Shown here: piece by piece, positions 26,646 through 37,228 of the stretch | How positions within the stretch are numbered: the first letter of the stretch is position 1 | Layout: each line of letters begins with the position of its first letter | IMG/VR virus record: IMGVR_UViG_3300012269_000002 | Coordinates: 1-64,000 of that record | Direction: 5' to 3' (one strand) | DNA: 64,000 nt | Source of the DNA: a virus | The notes under the pieces: model-generated | What the model was told of the DNA's origin: nothing | Database searches by the model: none | Seen by the model: only the letters and a program-made list of their open reading frames with translations | Program-made: the position numbers and the translations under genes

Positions 26646-26678
26646 AAAATTTAAATTTTTTATTCAAACGGAAAAATC

Positions 26679-26707
26679 GTGATACTTTAAAGTATCACTT
26701 TTTTTTT
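26679..26707 (+). terminator. Terminator after tape measure
   Basis: Perfect 10-bp palindrome (gtgatacttt / aaagtatcac) followed by nine T. Confidence 0.88.
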
Positions 26708-26754
26708 ATAATTAATATAAAATATTTATTTTGACATAAAATTGGTTACGTTAA

Positions 26755-26761
26755 TATTTAT
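26755..26761 (+). promoter_or_regulatory. Candidate late-promoter motif before baseplate genes
   Basis: TTAATATTTATAATAAAAG, 25 bases upstream of the ATG at 26780 and directly after a terminator. Confidence 0.5.
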
Positions 26762-26779
26762 AATAAAAGAAAGAGTATT

Positions 26780-29700
26780 ATGTCAAATAGTATAAACACA
26801 TTATCACCAAATTTCAGGGATTTTCTACTTGGTAGAAACATCATTAGTGATACTATTAAAAACAATGGATTATTACCACTTTTACAAACGGTTGCCAAAC
26901 CAGTTGAAATATCCCGTGCTCCAGAAAGTATTTTACCATCAACGGATATTGAAGTTAATGGTGAGTTTTATAAAGATTTAAATATAATTGAGAATAAATT
27001 CCAAGGTACTGATGAACAGTACAGGTCAATTGATATTATAAAAACAAAGGGTAGTACTAATGAGTTTAGTGTTCGTGACAACTCTAATTTTTACCAACAA
27101 TTAAATACAACACAAAACACTTATAAAGCTGAGGACGCAAACTACGTTGATGCTTCAATATATTTAAATAGTTCAAGTGCACCAATAATGCAAATGGGTC
27201 CGTATTTAGATGAATTCGGTAATTTAAATGTTGGTGGACCTTCAACACAAGCTTTAGATATAATCGGAAGTGTTTTAGGTGGTAACGGTATTGGTTTTTC
27301 AAATACTGGAATTGATACTGGGTTTGATGTTAGAAGTTCATTAGCTGGTCGAGTTCTATCGTCCGCTGGGGTTATAAACGATACCAAGTTAGGTCAACTA
27401 AGTGTTGGGTTCTTGGCTACATCATTAGGTAATAACGTTGCCTTTAATATCCAACAACAATCATTAGGTAAGATTAATTTAAACCCATTAAGTTTAATAA
27501 AGGGTGATAGTGTAATTAGACCAAATTTCAATATAACGGTAGCCAAGGGTACGTTAGGTACGGCAGTTGATTTATTGGAAAGAATACTTGGTTTTGAAAC
27601 ACCAGTTAGCTTACTTTCAAGGTCTTCTTCAATATTTGCTAGCGAGAGTGGAAATATAAGTACAATCGATAGGGCAAACTCGGTAATCCAAAATACTGGT
27701 AAAGGGCAAATTTTAAGCTTATTCGCTAACTTAAACTCCAACAGTAATGAAAATTTAATAGGTGAGAGAATAGGGTATGTTCCAAATTATGAAGACTCTA
27801 GAACAGAAAGAGGGTTTAATCAAGGACCACTTAATGCTGGAGTTTCATATGCGTTCAATAACACGGGTGCTTTAGGTAAATATTCAAGTGTTCTGATTGG
27901 TGGGTTTAATGATGATTTCGATGAATTTAAAAATTTATTTTTAGATAATAAATTTACTTGGATTGGTACTGGTTCAAATTCATTAACGTATAGTAGTAGT
28001 AATTTTGGGGTTAGTGATGTTCCAGGGGTAATTCCTGATTTTTCAGTTAAAAAAGGTTTATTATTTAAAACACAGGAATTGTTCAAAAATAAAAACATGA
28101 GAACCCTTACGGTTGGACATGGGGTTAGTATCGATGGTTCAACACAAACACAATCAGCAATAAATGCTGGGTTTATGTCCAAGGGTAGTGGGGTTTTAAG
28201 TGAGTCCGCATTAAACGGTACAGCAGATGCTTTGGACCCTAGTAGTGTATTTTGTAGAACTTGGACAACATATGATAGATATTCACAAGTTGGAGACTTA
28301 CAGAAGAGTAGTGGTTTAGATGCTTTTGCCAGAATCAATGGTGAAGAGTATAGTAATTCAGTTTTAGATGATAATGGTTTCGTTAGAATAGGACCTTACA
28401 AGGGTGAAGAAATAAAAAAATTCATGTTCTCGATTGAAAACTTAGCTTGGGTGGGGCAATTAGATAAATTATTGGAATCCGAAAAGGGTGAAGGAGATTT
28501 ACTAACAGGAAATAAAGGAAGAATTATGTGGTTTCCACCATATGATATTACATTCAATGAGACAACATCGGTTAACTGGGATAAAAATAATTTTATAGGT
28601 AGAGGTGAACCAATTTATACTTATAACAATACTGAAAGAACTGGCACACTTAGTTGGAAAATCGTTGTTGACCATCCAAACTACATGAACTTTATGGAAG
28701 ATTTAAGTAGTGATGAGATTAATTCATTTTTCTCTGGTTGTCTTAAGTCTAAGGGTATTAGAAATAGAATTTTAACAAATGATGAACAAAATAATATTTC
28801 AGTTGCTGAAAACTTTTCACAACCAGAGATAGTAAATAGTGAGACAATCCCAACAACGGTATTCAAGGTATATTTCGCTAATGATAATACAGATATACCA
28901 GATTTATATGAAAATGGTTTAAAAAATGGTGTTTCAAATGAAAAGATAGATTATAACGAAACCCCATCTGGAATTGTTTCCGAGGAATTTAATTACGGTG
29001 TCGGAACTACTTTAGGTCAAGGCCCAGTGGGTAGTGTCGGTAGGGTTTATAATGATAATACAAATTTCGGTTTAAATGGGCAAACAACCCCAATTGATGT
29101 TGATGGTGATGTATTTGAAGGATGGCAAGACCCAAAATTTATAACAAAAATAAACTCTTTCTTAAAAGAAAAATGTAGATTTTGTAAAATTAATATTGTT
29201 GGTTATGCCAGTACTCCTGGAACTGTTAATAATAATTTAATATTATCACAAAGGAGGGCATCTAATATAAATAATTGGTTATTAAATACTAGTGGTATTA
29301 TTAGTCCAGATGATGAATTTAGGGAAAAAAGGATAAGTGTAGAGTTTAGAGGTGCTGGTGAAACCGAGGCTGGTGGTCCTGGATGTGTTTTTGGTAGTGA
29401 AGATAGTGAACCATGTAAGCGTTCCAGAGTTGCATCTATTGAAATAGAATATGACCCTACACTAAAGGAGATTATTGAACCAACCGTAACAACGGTGGAT
29501 TCAAATTCACCAACGAGAACAAGTTTAATACCTTTATCCAGATTTTATAATGAATCACATTATTTTGAAAAATTAGAACAAACCGATAACTTTATCTATG
29601 ATAATATAAAACAAAAAATTAAACATTTTCACCCTGGTTTCCATTCAATAACACCAGAAGGGTTTAACTCTAGGCTTACATTTTTACAACAATGTACTAG

Positions 29701-30232
29701 ACAAGGACCTACTACTGGTTTATTAAATGAAAAAGGTGAGGGTGGTAATGTTACAAATCCTAACAATTTAGCTTTTGGTAGGCCACCAGTATGTATTCTT
29801 AGAATAGGTGATTTTTATCATACTAAAATTATAATCGATAATTTAACTTTTGATTATGACCCATTGGTCTGGGATTTAAATCCAGAAGGTGTTGGCGTAC
29901 AACCTATGATAGTAACGGTAAATATGAGTTTTGCGTTTATCGGTGGTTCCAGTTTGAACTCACCAATAAACCGATTACAAAATGCGGTATCGTTTAATTA
30001 CTTTGCGAATACGGAAGTATATGACCCAAGAGCACAAAAAGTTAAAGTTAAAGCTGAATTAAAAGAAGGTGAAAAGGCTAGTGGTATGTTAATAAAGGGT
30101 ACATTCCCAAATAGTGAAAACTTCATGGTTGATTCGGTTAGTGCTAAAGGAATAAATGTAGGTAATACAGAAATTGTTATTAGTCAAGATGCTATTTTAA
30201 CAAGTACACAAAATCAAATCGTTTCGGATTAA
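26780..30232 (+). CDS. Baseplate/tube-initiator protein with OmpA-like domain
   Basis: A 1150-residue structural protein. The segment IMWFPPYDITFNETTSVNWD, followed by FIGRGEPIYTYNNTERTG, and the C-terminal PPVCILRIGDFYHTKIIIDN then MIVTVNMSFAFIGGSSLNSP are characteristic of large baseplate hub or tube-cap proteins of myophages. Between them (about residues 785-870) lies an OmpA-C-like module: CKINIVGYASTPG, then NNLILSQRRASNINNWL, which in its family binds peptidoglycan. It is first in a three-gene baseplate operon (next genes start 11 bases downstream and by overlap), with a late-type motif before it. The OmpA-like call rests on the G-x-(A/T)-S/D and LSxxRA motifs. Confidence 0.65.
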   Translation: MSNSINTLSPNFRDFLLGRNIISDTIKNNGLLPLLQTVAKPVEISRAPESILPSTDIEVNGEFYKDLNIIENKFQGTDEQYRSIDIIKTKGSTNEFSVRDNSNFYQQLNTTQNTYKAEDANYVDASIYLNSSSAPIMQMGPYLDEFGNLNVGGPSTQALDIIGSVLGGNGIGFSNTGIDTGFDVRSSLAGRVLSSAGVINDTKLGQLSVGFLATSLGNNVAFNIQQQSLGKINLNPLSLIKGDSVIRPNFNITVAKGTLGTAVDLLERILGFETPVSLLSRSSSIFASESGNISTIDRANSVIQNTGKGQILSLFANLNSNSNENLIGERIGYVPNYEDSRTERGFNQGPLNAGVSYAFNNTGALGKYSSVLIGGFNDDFDEFKNLFLDNKFTWIGTGSNSLTYSSSNFGVSDVPGVIPDFSVKKGLLFKTQELFKNKNMRTLTVGHGVSIDGSTQTQSAINAGFMSKGSGVLSESALNGTADALDPSSVFCRTWTTYDRYSQVGDLQKSSGLDAFARINGEEYSNSVLDDNGFVRIGPYKGEEIKKFMFSIENLAWVGQLDKLLESEKGEGDLLTGNKGRIMWFPPYDITFNETTSVNWDKNNFIGRGEPIYTYNNTERTGTLSWKIVVDHPNYMNFMEDLSSDEINSFFSGCLKSKGIRNRILTNDEQNNISVAENFSQPEIVNSETIPTTVFKVYFANDNTDIPDLYENGLKNGVSNEKIDYNETPSGIVSEEFNYGVGTTLGQGPVGSVGRVYNDNTNFGLNGQTTPIDVDGDVFEGWQDPKFITKINSFLKEKCRFCKINIVGYASTPGTVNNNLILSQRRASNINNWLLNTSGIISPDDEFREKRISVEFRGAGETEAGGPGCVFGSEDSEPCKRSRVASIEIEYDPTLKEIIEPTVTTVDSNSPTRTSLIPLSRFYNESHYFEKLEQTDNFIYDNIKQKIKHFHPGFHSITPEGFNSRLTFLQQCTRQGPTTGLLNEKGEGGNVTNPNNLAFGRPPVCILRIGDFYHTKIIIDNLTFDYDPLVWDLNPEGVGVQPMIVTVNMSFAFIGGSSLNSPINRLQNAVSFNYFANTEVYDPRAQKVKVKAELKEGEKASGMLIKGTFPNSENFMVDSVSAKGINVGNTEIVISQDAILTSTQNQIVSD

Positions 30233-30243
30233 AAATAAATATT

Positions 30244-30561
30244 ATGGCAAATTATTTTGATAGATATAGTAAATTCAGTGAAAACGGTATAATAAAACCA
30301 ATACCTGGTTTAAAAATACCACCAGAAAGTACTGATAAAAATGTTGTTTATAAGTTAGGTGAAACAAGGCTTGACATTTTAAGTCAAACGTATTATACTA
30401 ATCCGTATCATGGTTTTTTAATAATGTTAGCAAACCCACAATACGGTGGTTTAGAATTTAACATAAAAAACAATGATATTATTAGGGTTCCATTTCCTTT
30501 TGATTCTGCAATTGAAAGATATTTAAACTCTGTACAGATTTATAAAAAATTATATGGCTAA
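30244..30561 (+). CDS. LysM-like baseplate wedge protein (gp53-like)
   Basis: A 105-residue protein. The segment YKLGETRLDILSQTYYTNPYH, then FLIMLANPQYGG and NNDIIRVPFPF, follows the pattern of gp53/LysM-like tail modules (L..IA..YYG.....W.I..AN....P..L..G..L.IP). In T4 gp53 joins baseplate wedges. It is sandwiched between two large baseplate genes: the upstream stop is 11 bases away and the downstream start overlaps its end by 8 bases. Confidence 0.65.
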   Translation: MANYFDRYSKFSENGIIKPIPGLKIPPESTDKNVVYKLGETRLDILSQTYYTNPYHGFLIMLANPQYGGLEFNIKNNDIIRVPFPFDSAIERYLNSVQIYKKLYG

Positions 30562-33500
30562 GAAAATAACACAAGATAGATTATTATATTACGAACCAAA
30601 TCCAGATGATAATGTATTAATACCAAATGAGGATATTAGTATATTCGTTGAGTTGGAAACAATGAGTAAAACTAGGTCTATGATTAGGGTTAATACTGTT
30701 GATGGTACTGGTAAAATAGTAAATAATGGTGAAAAGAACGGTGTAATAAATTTTATAGATGGGGCTAAAGAAAATAAGGAACAATTCTTATCTACCAACT
30801 ATACGGTAAACGATTCCGATTTCGATAATGATGGTGATACCCTAGGTATTGAAAGTATTGATATAGAATTTGATACTGCATATACCCCATTGGTAAAAAT
30901 AAAATTTATAGATGTTAGGGGCCAATCAATTTTAACAAAGGGGAATAATTCAAAATATAGGGTATTTTTTGAATTACCATACCCAACATTCAATTTAACG
31001 GTAAAGGGTTTCTATGGTAGACCAGTTTCTTATTGTTTACATTTACTTAAATGGAACGCAAAATTTAATTCAAATACTGGCAATTTTGAAATAGATGCTG
31101 AATTTATAGGTTATACTTATGCTAAGTTGACCGATTTATTAATTGGGTATATTAGGGCAACGGTACAAACCGAAGAAGGTTCTAAGATATTCAATAAATT
31201 AAAGGAAGAAGAGTTGGCCAAGGGTATTGAAATTAAAACCATTGATGAATATTTAGTTGACATCGATAAAATATCCGATGAATTTGAAAAATTAAAAAGT
31301 CAGAACGAAAATATAAAAGAGGTTAATACAATTGATTTAATTAGAGATGGTCTAACAAGTATTAGGCGTGAAATAACTAGCCTTACCACGTTTATGGTCG
31401 GTAAGGGTACAACTAATTTTAATAATGGTTCTGGTGTTTTGGGTGTTGATGTGACCAATATTTTTGAAATTGATAATAATATAATAAAGACTAGAAAAAA
31501 AATAAAGGAAATTGTTGATGACCCAGAAAGTGGTCTAAATATTAAAATAGGTATAACTAACTTAACCATTAGCTCTACTAATTTGACCTCTATGATTAAA
31601 TTAAGTGGTTTAAAAAATTCAGACTTCAATACAACTGAAAGTGGTGTTGAAGCTATTACTCAAAAAACCCCTAACATATATTCAATCGTTGATACAACCC
31701 CTATAACTCAATTATCTAAATCTGTTAAGAATTCTTTATCAAATAGTAATACGGATAAAGAATTAGTCGTATATGATTTTAGAAGGATTTTTGTTGAATT
31801 AAACTCAATAGAGGGTAAATTAAATACACTCGAAAGTGAACTTAGAAATAAAATTGGTACTGATTTAGCTAACATAGCTAAAACTAAATTAAATTTCGAC
31901 CCTACAATTAGGAATATAATAAGAATTTTTACAATACATTGTGAAGTGTTTTTAAAAACATTACATAAGGTGTCCAATGATGCGGTATTTGGTCCTAATG
32001 CTAGTGATAGGTTAGAAGTTTTAAATAAAGTTGGATTGAATGAAAAAAATAGTGATTTCAAATCGACATCACCAATATACCCATGGTTCGAGTATAGGGA
32101 GGCCAGTAATGATGAAGGTTTCTTTGAGACTTGGGTTGGTAGTAAAATTAATAGTGACGATACGAATAAAGTTAACGAAGTTTTATTTGTTGAAGATTTA
32201 TTAGATAAATTAGTTCAATTAGGTAGAATAGATGAACAATCCGAGTTAACCTCAAATAATGATTTAGATTTTTATCCAGTCTCGGTATTAGATACTTTTG
32301 TTTCTGGAAATATAAGTGAAAACCCATATTTAACGGCACTAACATCACAAAGGGATAAGACTAGAACAACCCCAGAAGAACTTATTAGATGTTTACTCCT
32401 TAGAGGCTTTCTAGCTCTAGGTTTTAACAATGAAAATTATGGTAGACAATTAGTCTCTTTTATGGGTGAATTGGAAGCATATAACGTATTCAGCGCATTT
32501 GGTAAAATGAGTTTTAATAAAGTTAATGACTTAATAAATTCGGTTAGACCAAGAAGTAGTGATATTGAAATTAAAATAAAAGAAACTATTGATATTGGTA
32601 AGACTAAATTTAAACGCCCTATACTATTAGACGGTGAAGAAGATAGTTTTTATACTTATAATTATATTTTTGATTCATCAAACGGTAGAGCGTATTTACC
32701 AATTAATGGTGGATTCGATGGTGAAATATTTTATGAAAATCCTAGTGATAATTTAAATAAACTTAAAAGTTTATCTAGTATTAATAGTTTGACGGATACA
32801 TATACATTTACAAATAATATAAGTAATAGTAGTGTTAATGGGTTAGATATTATTGAAGATGGTTCAGTTTTCTTTAAAATTTTAGAAGATGGGGAATATG
32901 AAGGTTTATCTAATAGAGTCAACAATGGTATAGAACTTTTAGGTCCAGATGGTGCGTATAGAGGATTAATAGCGTTAGATTCTGTTATAGAGGAAGGTAG
33001 TATATATAATAATGTTTATAAAAATGAAACATTATTAACTCCAAACCCGTATGATGGTAATTTAAAAGCTCAAGAAATATTTAATATTCAATATAAAGAT
33101 GGTAGCGTTGAAAATGTGTTAAAAGCCTATTGGTATGTTGAAAATAGGTCTTCATTGACTGGTCTATTCAGTAATGAAAATACTGTTGGTGGAACTTATC
33201 TTACTAAATTATCAAATGAAAACGAATTAAAAAAAATTACGGATTCTACTTTTGAAAATAAAGATTTATTAGAAACAAATTCATTAGGTAATACTAGGTT
33301 ATCCGCTAGAATAATTCCTGGCAAATGGGGTGACCAAAAAAACTTAATGATGGATTTGGTTAATGAAGTGGATGTTAATTTAATTTATACACCATATATT
33401 GAATTTTCATCAACTAAAGAAGGTGGTGAAACTAATAATGGTTTTAGTTTGTTCGGTAGTGAATTTTATAATAATCAAAAATTAATTGAAGCTAAAGCAT

Positions 33501-36151
33501 TTTTATTCTTACATACATTTTCTTGGGAGGGAGTAATAGGTAAGGTTGGTGAAGATGTTAGTCTATTTGATAAAATAACAAATGATGAAAACCCAACAAT
33601 AAAGGGTTTATTCAATAACTATAGTTCTTTTATAAAAGCCCCTAAATTATGGTGTGCGTTTATTGGTGGTCTTATATATAGATATGAATTAGGTGAATTA
33701 GGTGAGGATATTATTAATTTTAATGATAATCTAATCCCATTTCAAACAGATTCATCAATTTTACCAAAACATGATGAATTCTTATATTCAATTGATGATG
33801 CTGGTATTATTGATAGGTCAATGTTTGGTATGACGTTTGAACCACAGGACGGTAATTATGCCAAATTGGATAAGGTAATAAAAAACTTACCTTTTAAAGT
33901 TAGAAGTGAATTTAAGCGTATTTTTACCTCATTCGTTGATAGAGAGTTTTTAACAATAGCTAGTGAATTAGAAGTTTGGAACGATACCTATGGGGTTTCG
34001 TTCAATACCCTATGGGATAATTTAAATGAATTAAATAGTTCTTCTACTTCAATGGTGGATAATATAAGTAAATCTAGTATTAGAGATATTATGGGTATTA
34101 GAGGTAATGATGTATATAAAAACTATATATTGGTATTACCCTCAACTAATCCTAGGGATATTAATAATAAAGAATATAAAAAATTAAAACAAATAAATCT
34201 ATTACTTAAACCTAATACTTTAGTTTCTAATTTAATTAATAAATTAATAAGTAGTAGTTACATTATACAAAATGGTGCTCCTAGAGTATTTTTGGATAGA
34301 ACCAGTTTTAATGATGATAAATATACCTCAATAGGTGTTGATAAAGATGATTATAACGCATACTTAGAAGGTTTTCTAACTAGATTTGAGAAATTGTCGG
34401 AAGATTGGGAAAAAAATGGGAACCCAGAAATAGATGACATACAACAAAAGATATTTAATTCAATAGATGATGATTTAATAAAATTAACATTATACAGGTC
34501 TTTAGGGGCAATTTATAATAAATGGGTGGCTGGAACCGATGATGCTATAACTAGTGAATGTGGTTTTAACACAAATATTATAGATTCATTTAAATTCCTT
34601 GATAGGTCATTCAACGATATAGGTGATAAATTTTATATCAACCCAACCGTTGTTGCGGATTTAATCAGGTTTAATTATAATCAAAGTTTTTTTGATATAG
34701 TTAATAAAATTTTGAGTGATAATAATTTTAACTTTATCCCATTACCGTCATTTGTTAATTTTACCAAAATGGATGAATTAGTTGATATGTTTACACCGTT
34801 CCCATATAACGATACCCTTGAAGATAAAATAGTTGGGCCAGCGTTTATATGTACATACACTGGACAATTATCAACAAACCTAGATTTAGGTGATAGTTAC
34901 GAGCACATTGACGATGGTATTTATATAAGTGAGGATAGTGATGGTAAAATTACTGGAATACCAGAGGATTTTAAAGGTGTTGATGATGATTCATTAAATA
35001 TACCCATGATTGGTGTATCTTATGGTCAACAAAATCAAAGTTTCTTTAAGGATATAGCCCTTGACCAAAGGGAATTTACGGAAACATCTGAAACATTACA
35101 GGTAATTGAAAATATATCAAATAGTGGAGATAAAAGAAAAGCCGCATCCGTTGGACAAAATTTAATGAATATTTACCAAACTAGGTCATATTCTGCCGAG
35201 GTTGAAATGATGGGTAACGCAATGATTCAACCAATGATGTACTTCCAATTAAACAACATACCAATGTTTAGAGGTGCTTATATGATTCTTAAGGTAACCC
35301 ATAGCATTAAAGCTAACAGTATGACAACTAAATTTAAGGGTGTTAGAATTAAAAAACCTAAAACCAAGTTAGTTGATGCACCAACATTATTTATGCAATT
35401 ATTAGGTTCATTAAAATCATTTGGTACTGCTAATGGTATTTCAGATGGTACGGTGGATAGTAGAGACCCATTTGTGGTTAGAGTAGGTTCAGCTGCAACT
35501 AGAGGTGCAAAAACATCTATTTCATGTGGTGTTGTTACTAAAAGTGTTAATGATTTTAATACTGTTTTAAAATTAGTTATTGATTATTTAGAGGGTTCGT
35601 ATTGTTCTGGAGGTTTAAATTGTGGTAGTGAAGCAAGTGGTGAAACGTTATGGGGTTTAGATAGGAAAAACCAAAGTAGACCTAATGATGAATTTTGGGC
35701 CTTGGTCGATGCCAAAAAAAATGGTACAAATGGTGTTGGGGTTTTTAACGCAAGATATCCCAAACCAAAAGATGAACCAGAATTATTTGAAATTTTCTCA
35801 AGGGTAATAAAATTGGATTACGAAAGATTTAAGAAAAATTATTTTAAAAGTGCACCAAATGTTGCGGATATAGTTGAAACAGATGGTAGATTATATTTTA
35901 ATATGATTTATGGTGTATTTAATGGTGCTGGATTCTTTAAGGGTTATGCTCAAGTATTAATAATAGCGTATAATCAAAATAACGGTATAACAACCGATGA
36001 ATTAACAAAAGTATTTGTTGATGAAAGATTGGGTGGTGCGGTAAATGCATTTAGATTAGGTACTGGTGGTAAGAAAATAGGCAGAGGGTCAATGGAATTG
36101 ATTGCGAACACAGGTATTGATATCGAAAAAATAGTAGGGTTAAATTGTTAA
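30554..36151 (+). CDS. Giant baseplate protein with C-terminal muramidase domain
   Basis: 1865 residues, the largest protein of the window. The N-terminal part contains YRVFFELPYPTFNLTVKGFY and NTGNFEIDAEFIGYTYAKL, a repeated feature of large baseplate hub proteins. Around residues 1540-1620 is QTRSYSAEVEMMGNAMIQPM followed by RGAYMILKVTHSI, similar to hub-domain ends. The last about 200 residues hold FNTVLKLVIDYLEGSY, then SGETLWGLDRKN and DEFWALVDAKK, resembling GH108-type muramidases, in which a Glu in an E-G-(G)-Y context is catalytic. This suggests a tail lysozyme fused to the baseplate, the role gp5 has in T4, for local cell-wall digestion during injection. Lysozyme assignment is moderate. 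Confidence 0.65.
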   Translation: MAKKITQDRLLYYEPNPDDNVLIPNEDISIFVELETMSKTRSMIRVNTVDGTGKIVNNGEKNGVINFIDGAKENKEQFLSTNYTVNDSDFDNDGDTLGIESIDIEFDTAYTPLVKIKFIDVRGQSILTKGNNSKYRVFFELPYPTFNLTVKGFYGRPVSYCLHLLKWNAKFNSNTGNFEIDAEFIGYTYAKLTDLLIGYIRATVQTEEGSKIFNKLKEEELAKGIEIKTIDEYLVDIDKISDEFEKLKSQNENIKEVNTIDLIRDGLTSIRREITSLTTFMVGKGTTNFNNGSGVLGVDVTNIFEIDNNIIKTRKKIKEIVDDPESGLNIKIGITNLTISSTNLTSMIKLSGLKNSDFNTTESGVEAITQKTPNIYSIVDTTPITQLSKSVKNSLSNSNTDKELVVYDFRRIFVELNSIEGKLNTLESELRNKIGTDLANIAKTKLNFDPTIRNIIRIFTIHCEVFLKTLHKVSNDAVFGPNASDRLEVLNKVGLNEKNSDFKSTSPIYPWFEYREASNDEGFFETWVGSKINSDDTNKVNEVLFVEDLLDKLVQLGRIDEQSELTSNNDLDFYPVSVLDTFVSGNISENPYLTALTSQRDKTRTTPEELIRCLLLRGFLALGFNNENYGRQLVSFMGELEAYNVFSAFGKMSFNKVNDLINSVRPRSSDIEIKIKETIDIGKTKFKRPILLDGEEDSFYTYNYIFDSSNGRAYLPINGGFDGEIFYENPSDNLNKLKSLSSINSLTDTYTFTNNISNSSVNGLDIIEDGSVFFKILEDGEYEGLSNRVNNGIELLGPDGAYRGLIALDSVIEEGSIYNNVYKNETLLTPNPYDGNLKAQEIFNIQYKDGSVENVLKAYWYVENRSSLTGLFSNENTVGGTYLTKLSNENELKKITDSTFENKDLLETNSLGNTRLSARIIPGKWGDQKNLMMDLVNEVDVNLIYTPYIEFSSTKEGGETNNGFSLFGSEFYNNQKLIEAKAFLFLHTFSWEGVIGKVGEDVSLFDKITNDENPTIKGLFNNYSSFIKAPKLWCAFIGGLIYRYELGELGEDIINFNDNLIPFQTDSSILPKHDEFLYSIDDAGIIDRSMFGMTFEPQDGNYAKLDKVIKNLPFKVRSEFKRIFTSFVDREFLTIASELEVWNDTYGVSFNTLWDNLNELNSSSTSMVDNISKSSIRDIMGIRGNDVYKNYILVLPSTNPRDINNKEYKKLKQINLLLKPNTLVSNLINKLISSSYIIQNGAPRVFLDRTSFNDDKYTSIGVDKDDYNAYLEGFLTRFEKLSEDWEKNGNPEIDDIQQKIFNSIDDDLIKLTLYRSLGAIYNKWVAGTDDAITSECGFNTNIIDSFKFLDRSFNDIGDKFYINPTVVADLIRFNYNQSFFDIVNKILSDNNFNFIPLPSFVNFTKMDELVDMFTPFPYNDTLEDKIVGPAFICTYTGQLSTNLDLGDSYEHIDDGIYISEDSDGKITGIPEDFKGVDDDSLNIPMIGVSYGQQNQSFFKDIALDQREFTETSETLQVIENISNSGDKRKAASVGQNLMNIYQTRSYSAEVEMMGNAMIQPMMYFQLNNIPMFRGAYMILKVTHSIKANSMTTKFKGVRIKKPKTKLVDAPTLFMQLLGSLKSFGTANGISDGTVDSRDPFVVRVGSAATRGAKTSISCGVVTKSVNDFNTVLKLVIDYLEGSYCSGGLNCGSEASGETLWGLDRKNQSRPNDEFWALVDAKKNGTNGVGVFNARYPKPKDEPELFEIFSRVIKLDYERFKKNYFKSAPNVADIVETDGRLYFNMIYGVFNGAGFFKGYAQVLIIAYNQNNGITTDELTKVFVDERLGGAVNAFRLGTGGKKIGRGSMELIANTGIDIEKIVGLNC

Positions 36152-36152
36152 A

Positions 36153-36183
36153 TTGTTTATTAAAAATAATTTAACTATATTTG
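36153..36183 (+). promoter_or_regulatory. Bacteroidetes-type promoter, near-leaderless
   Basis: TTG (36153-36155), 20 bases, TATATTTG (36176-36183), a perfect match. The ATG at 36188 begins 5 bases after the box, exactly as at 18661. Confidence 0.78.
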
Positions 36184-36187
36184 TAAC

Positions 36188-36787
36188 ATGAAAATAGCGA
36201 ACATAGTTATAGACACACCAATAAAGGTTAATAATAAATTTAATGTGGTCGATTCCTTTGATAAAATAATCAAGGGAATCCCAACATTATTGGTTGGGTT
36301 AAATCACGTTAGAAATATAGACCCAAAACCAGATTTCTTAGATAGGAAATTATCCGAAGATGTTTATTGGACATTCAGCAAAAAAGAAAAAAGGGTCCTA
36401 TTTGAAGAGGACCTATTCTATTTCACGGAAGCCATTTATAAAAATATAATCAAAAAAACAAAGTATAGATTCATTGATTTAATTCTCACAAATTCGAGTG
36501 AGATTTTACTTATACTTTCTGAAATTAATAAAATTAAGAAAATTATTACATTAAAGCATAAAAATATGTTGTATATTTATGGTGATAATATTATCTTCGG
36601 TTTTGATTTAAAACAAGTTACGTTCATTGGGTCCGATACTATTAAGTTAATTGATTTAATCAAGAACTTATCTGACGTGTTTTTGGAGGATGATAACATA
36701 CTTATAGAGTATAATAATGATTTGGAAATGTTTAATTATGAAACTAAATATATCCCGATATTATACACTATGAACCAAGATGAATAG
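36188..36787 (+). CDS. Hypothetical early protein
   Basis: A 199-residue protein without a motif that I recognise. It is Ile/Lys-rich with alternating helix and strand (LPTLLVGLNHV-like, TKYRFIDLILTNSSEILLIL, LYIYGDNIIFGFDL). The host-type promoter abutting its start and the overlap with the next gene (8 bases, ATGAATAG) suggest an early two-gene unit. It lies between the baseplate block and the gp32/UvsX block. No signal peptide or membrane segment. Function unknown. Confidence 0.6.
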   Translation: MKIANIVIDTPIKVNNKFNVVDSFDKIIKGIPTLLVGLNHVRNIDPKPDFLDRKLSEDVYWTFSKKEKRVLFEEDLFYFTEAIYKNIIKKTKYRFIDLILTNSSEILLILSEINKIKKIITLKHKNMLYIYGDNIIFGFDLKQVTFIGSDTIKLIDLIKNLSDVFLEDDNILIEYNNDLEMFNYETKYIPILYTMNQDE

Positions 36788-37181
36788 AACAATTTTATTA
36801 GCATCCTTTATGGGTACTAAAGATATAGATATTTTTTTTAAAAAGCTTAAAGATAAATATAACATTCAGAAAACGAAAGTATTCGTATTTGAACATGTAG
36901 ACGACCCCACTAAATTAATCGTAACATTTAAATTAGTAATTAAAAATAATATAAGGTTCAATATTAAGAAAGACCTACCAAACTCAATATTAATTCACAA
37001 AAGAGGTACGGCAATCTATACAATCAACGCCCTTAATAAATTAATAGAAAATACCCACCCAGAAACATTGGGAAACATTAATTATAGTTCGGTTAAAATA
37101 GATTGGTCCGAATTTCAAAATAAATTACTTACCTTTTATAATGATGAATTAAAGATATGTGATATAAAACGTATTTTTTAA
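36780..37181 (+). CDS. Hypothetical protein, coupled to upstream gene
   Basis: A 133-residue protein of unknown function. It starts MNRTILLASFMGTKDIDIFF and has a strand-rich middle (FVFEHVDDPTKLIVTFKLVI) with a phrase LPNSILIHKRGTAIYTINAL. Its start overlaps the end of the upstream gene by 8 bases, so translation is probably coupled. It shares the upstream host-type promoter. Similar small proteins of unknown role lie before the gp32 region in related phages as far as I recall; that is weak support. Confidence 0.6.
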   Translation: MNRTILLASFMGTKDIDIFFKKLKDKYNIQKTKVFVFEHVDDPTKLIVTFKLVIKNNIRFNIKKDLPNSILIHKRGTAIYTINALNKLIENTHPETLGNINYSSVKIDWSEFQNKLLTFYNDELKICDIKRIF

Positions 37182-37191
37182 CTTTTCACCA

Positions 37192-37198
37192 TATTTAT
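37192..37198 (+). promoter_or_regulatory. Candidate late-promoter motif
   Basis: CATATTTATTAGTATAA, 37 bases upstream of the small gene at 37229. Confidence 0.35.
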
Positions 37199-37228
37199 TA
37201 GTATAACAAAAGTATTAATATTAATATT

